From contig JBNGIS010023868.1 of assembly GCA_049999725.1 (NCBI GenBank), positions 33,514-53,929 on the forward strand: 20,416 nt of DNA, in the 5' to 3' direction. The position numbers were made by a program, and so were the translations under genes. The DNA is from Haplomitrium mnioides (Eukaryota; Marchantiophyta; Haplomitriopsida; Calobryales). Below are positions 19,919 to 20,416 of this stretch, in pieces. A model generated the notes under the pieces. That model did no database searches. It was not told the DNA's origin and worked only from the letters and a program-made list of their open reading frames with translations. How positions within the stretch are numbered: position 1 is the first letter of the stretch; each line of letters begins with the position of its first letter.

Positions 19919-20310
19919 TATCGCACTGCTCCCTGTTTTTCTCCAAACAGATCTAAACCCTGCACCGAACTCACTTACATATCAGCCATGTCTTTGTGAA
20001 GTATTGAAAATGGTGTTGGGGGGCTTCTGGCGAAATCACCCGTGCGCCGAGACTAGCAAAACACAGCTCCAACCAACGCTTCCATCTTTCCATTATTCCT
20101 ATCCGACTCCTTCATCCCCTCCCCTCCCCTCCCATTTCTCCACCCCCACCCCTTTCAAATCATAATATGCTCCGAAATATCTTAGGTTAAACATGCATTT
20201 TTGTTTGTAAAATTGTCCATCCTCTACTTAGATTCATCTTTTGTTTTTGTTGGCTAGACACTCTTATTCTTCTTGATATGTAGCTAAGATGTATTGGTCT
20301 AATATAATTT
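19919..20310. other. CSN5 upstream region
   Basis: This region lies 5' of CSN5 on the minus strand. It holds a C-rich tract on the + strand at about 20105-20155 (CCCCTCCCCTCCCCTCCC), which is G-rich on the CSN5 strand. No conserved coding frame is seen; short open frames here overlap CSN5 exon 1 in antisense. No certain TATA box was found. Confidence 0.45.
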
Positions 20311-20351
20311 TGGGGTAAGTGCTTAGCCGTCCCTACGGAGATGGTTTATTG

Positions 20352-20401
20352 CAATTTAGTCCCTTGTCAGAATTTTATTCCAATTTAGTCCCTCCGACAA
20401 G
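20352..20401 (+). repeat. Short direct and inverted repeat at window edge
   Basis: CAATTTAGTCCCT occurs at 20352-20364 and again at 20381-20393. CTTGTC at 20363-20368 is the reverse complement of GACAAG at 20396-20401. AATTTAGTCCCT-type motifs are frequent in plant transposable elements, so this may be the edge of one that continues past the window. Confidence 0.5.
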
Positions 20402-20416
20402 ATATTACACAACGGC

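Overview
The window is nuclear DNA from a plant-type eukaryote. It carries an old Ty1/copia retrotransposon followed by four intact-looking protein genes: a dihydropyrimidinase with 13 exons, a predicted single-exon SLC35F-like transporter, a 3-exon F420-dependent-NADP-reductase-like oxidoreductase, and COP9 signalosome subunit 5 (CSN5) with 7 exons. Short GT-AG introns (about 80-270 bp), a plant-style CSN5, a plant PYD2-like dihydropyrimidinase and a plant copia element all point to a land plant. A moss or other bryophyte is my best guess, but this is inference and no species is claimed.

Layout. 1-~6130: copia element on the + strand. It has a leader, gag, then pol in the order protease, integrase, reverse transcriptase, RNase H, then a 3' non-coding block, a polypurine tract and the start of the 3' LTR at 5970. 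No 5' LTR is recognisable in the window. The element is dead: it has in-frame stops at 1409, 1782, 2844 and 4818, and gag and pol lie in different frames. Its RT domain contains an in-frame insert of roughly 160 codons built around ten copies of a GGAC-N5-GTCC hairpin motif, all spaced by multiples of three. This is the most unusual structure in the window.

6942-10261 (-): dihydropyrimidinase. All 13 exons could be joined by eye into a 523-residue frame with every metal ligand present and an N-terminal signal peptide. 10262-13921: a gene-poor 3.6 kb with diverged direct repeats, several small tandem duplications and one orphan signal-peptide-like mini-ORF. 13922-15259 (-): the transporter, divergent from 15835-16688 (+), the F420-type oxidoreductase, with a clear TATA box at 15757. 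17527-19918 (-): CSN5, convergent with the oxidoreductase. The four genes are independent transcription units with no evident shared pathway: pyrimidine catabolism, membrane transport, NADP-linked redox and deneddylation. The last ~100 bp hold a short repeated motif that may be the edge of another transposable element.

All exon boundaries were derived by hand from splice dinucleotides, reading-frame phase and recognised protein families. For dihydropyrimidinase and CSN5 the summed exon lengths are exact multiples of three, which supports the models.
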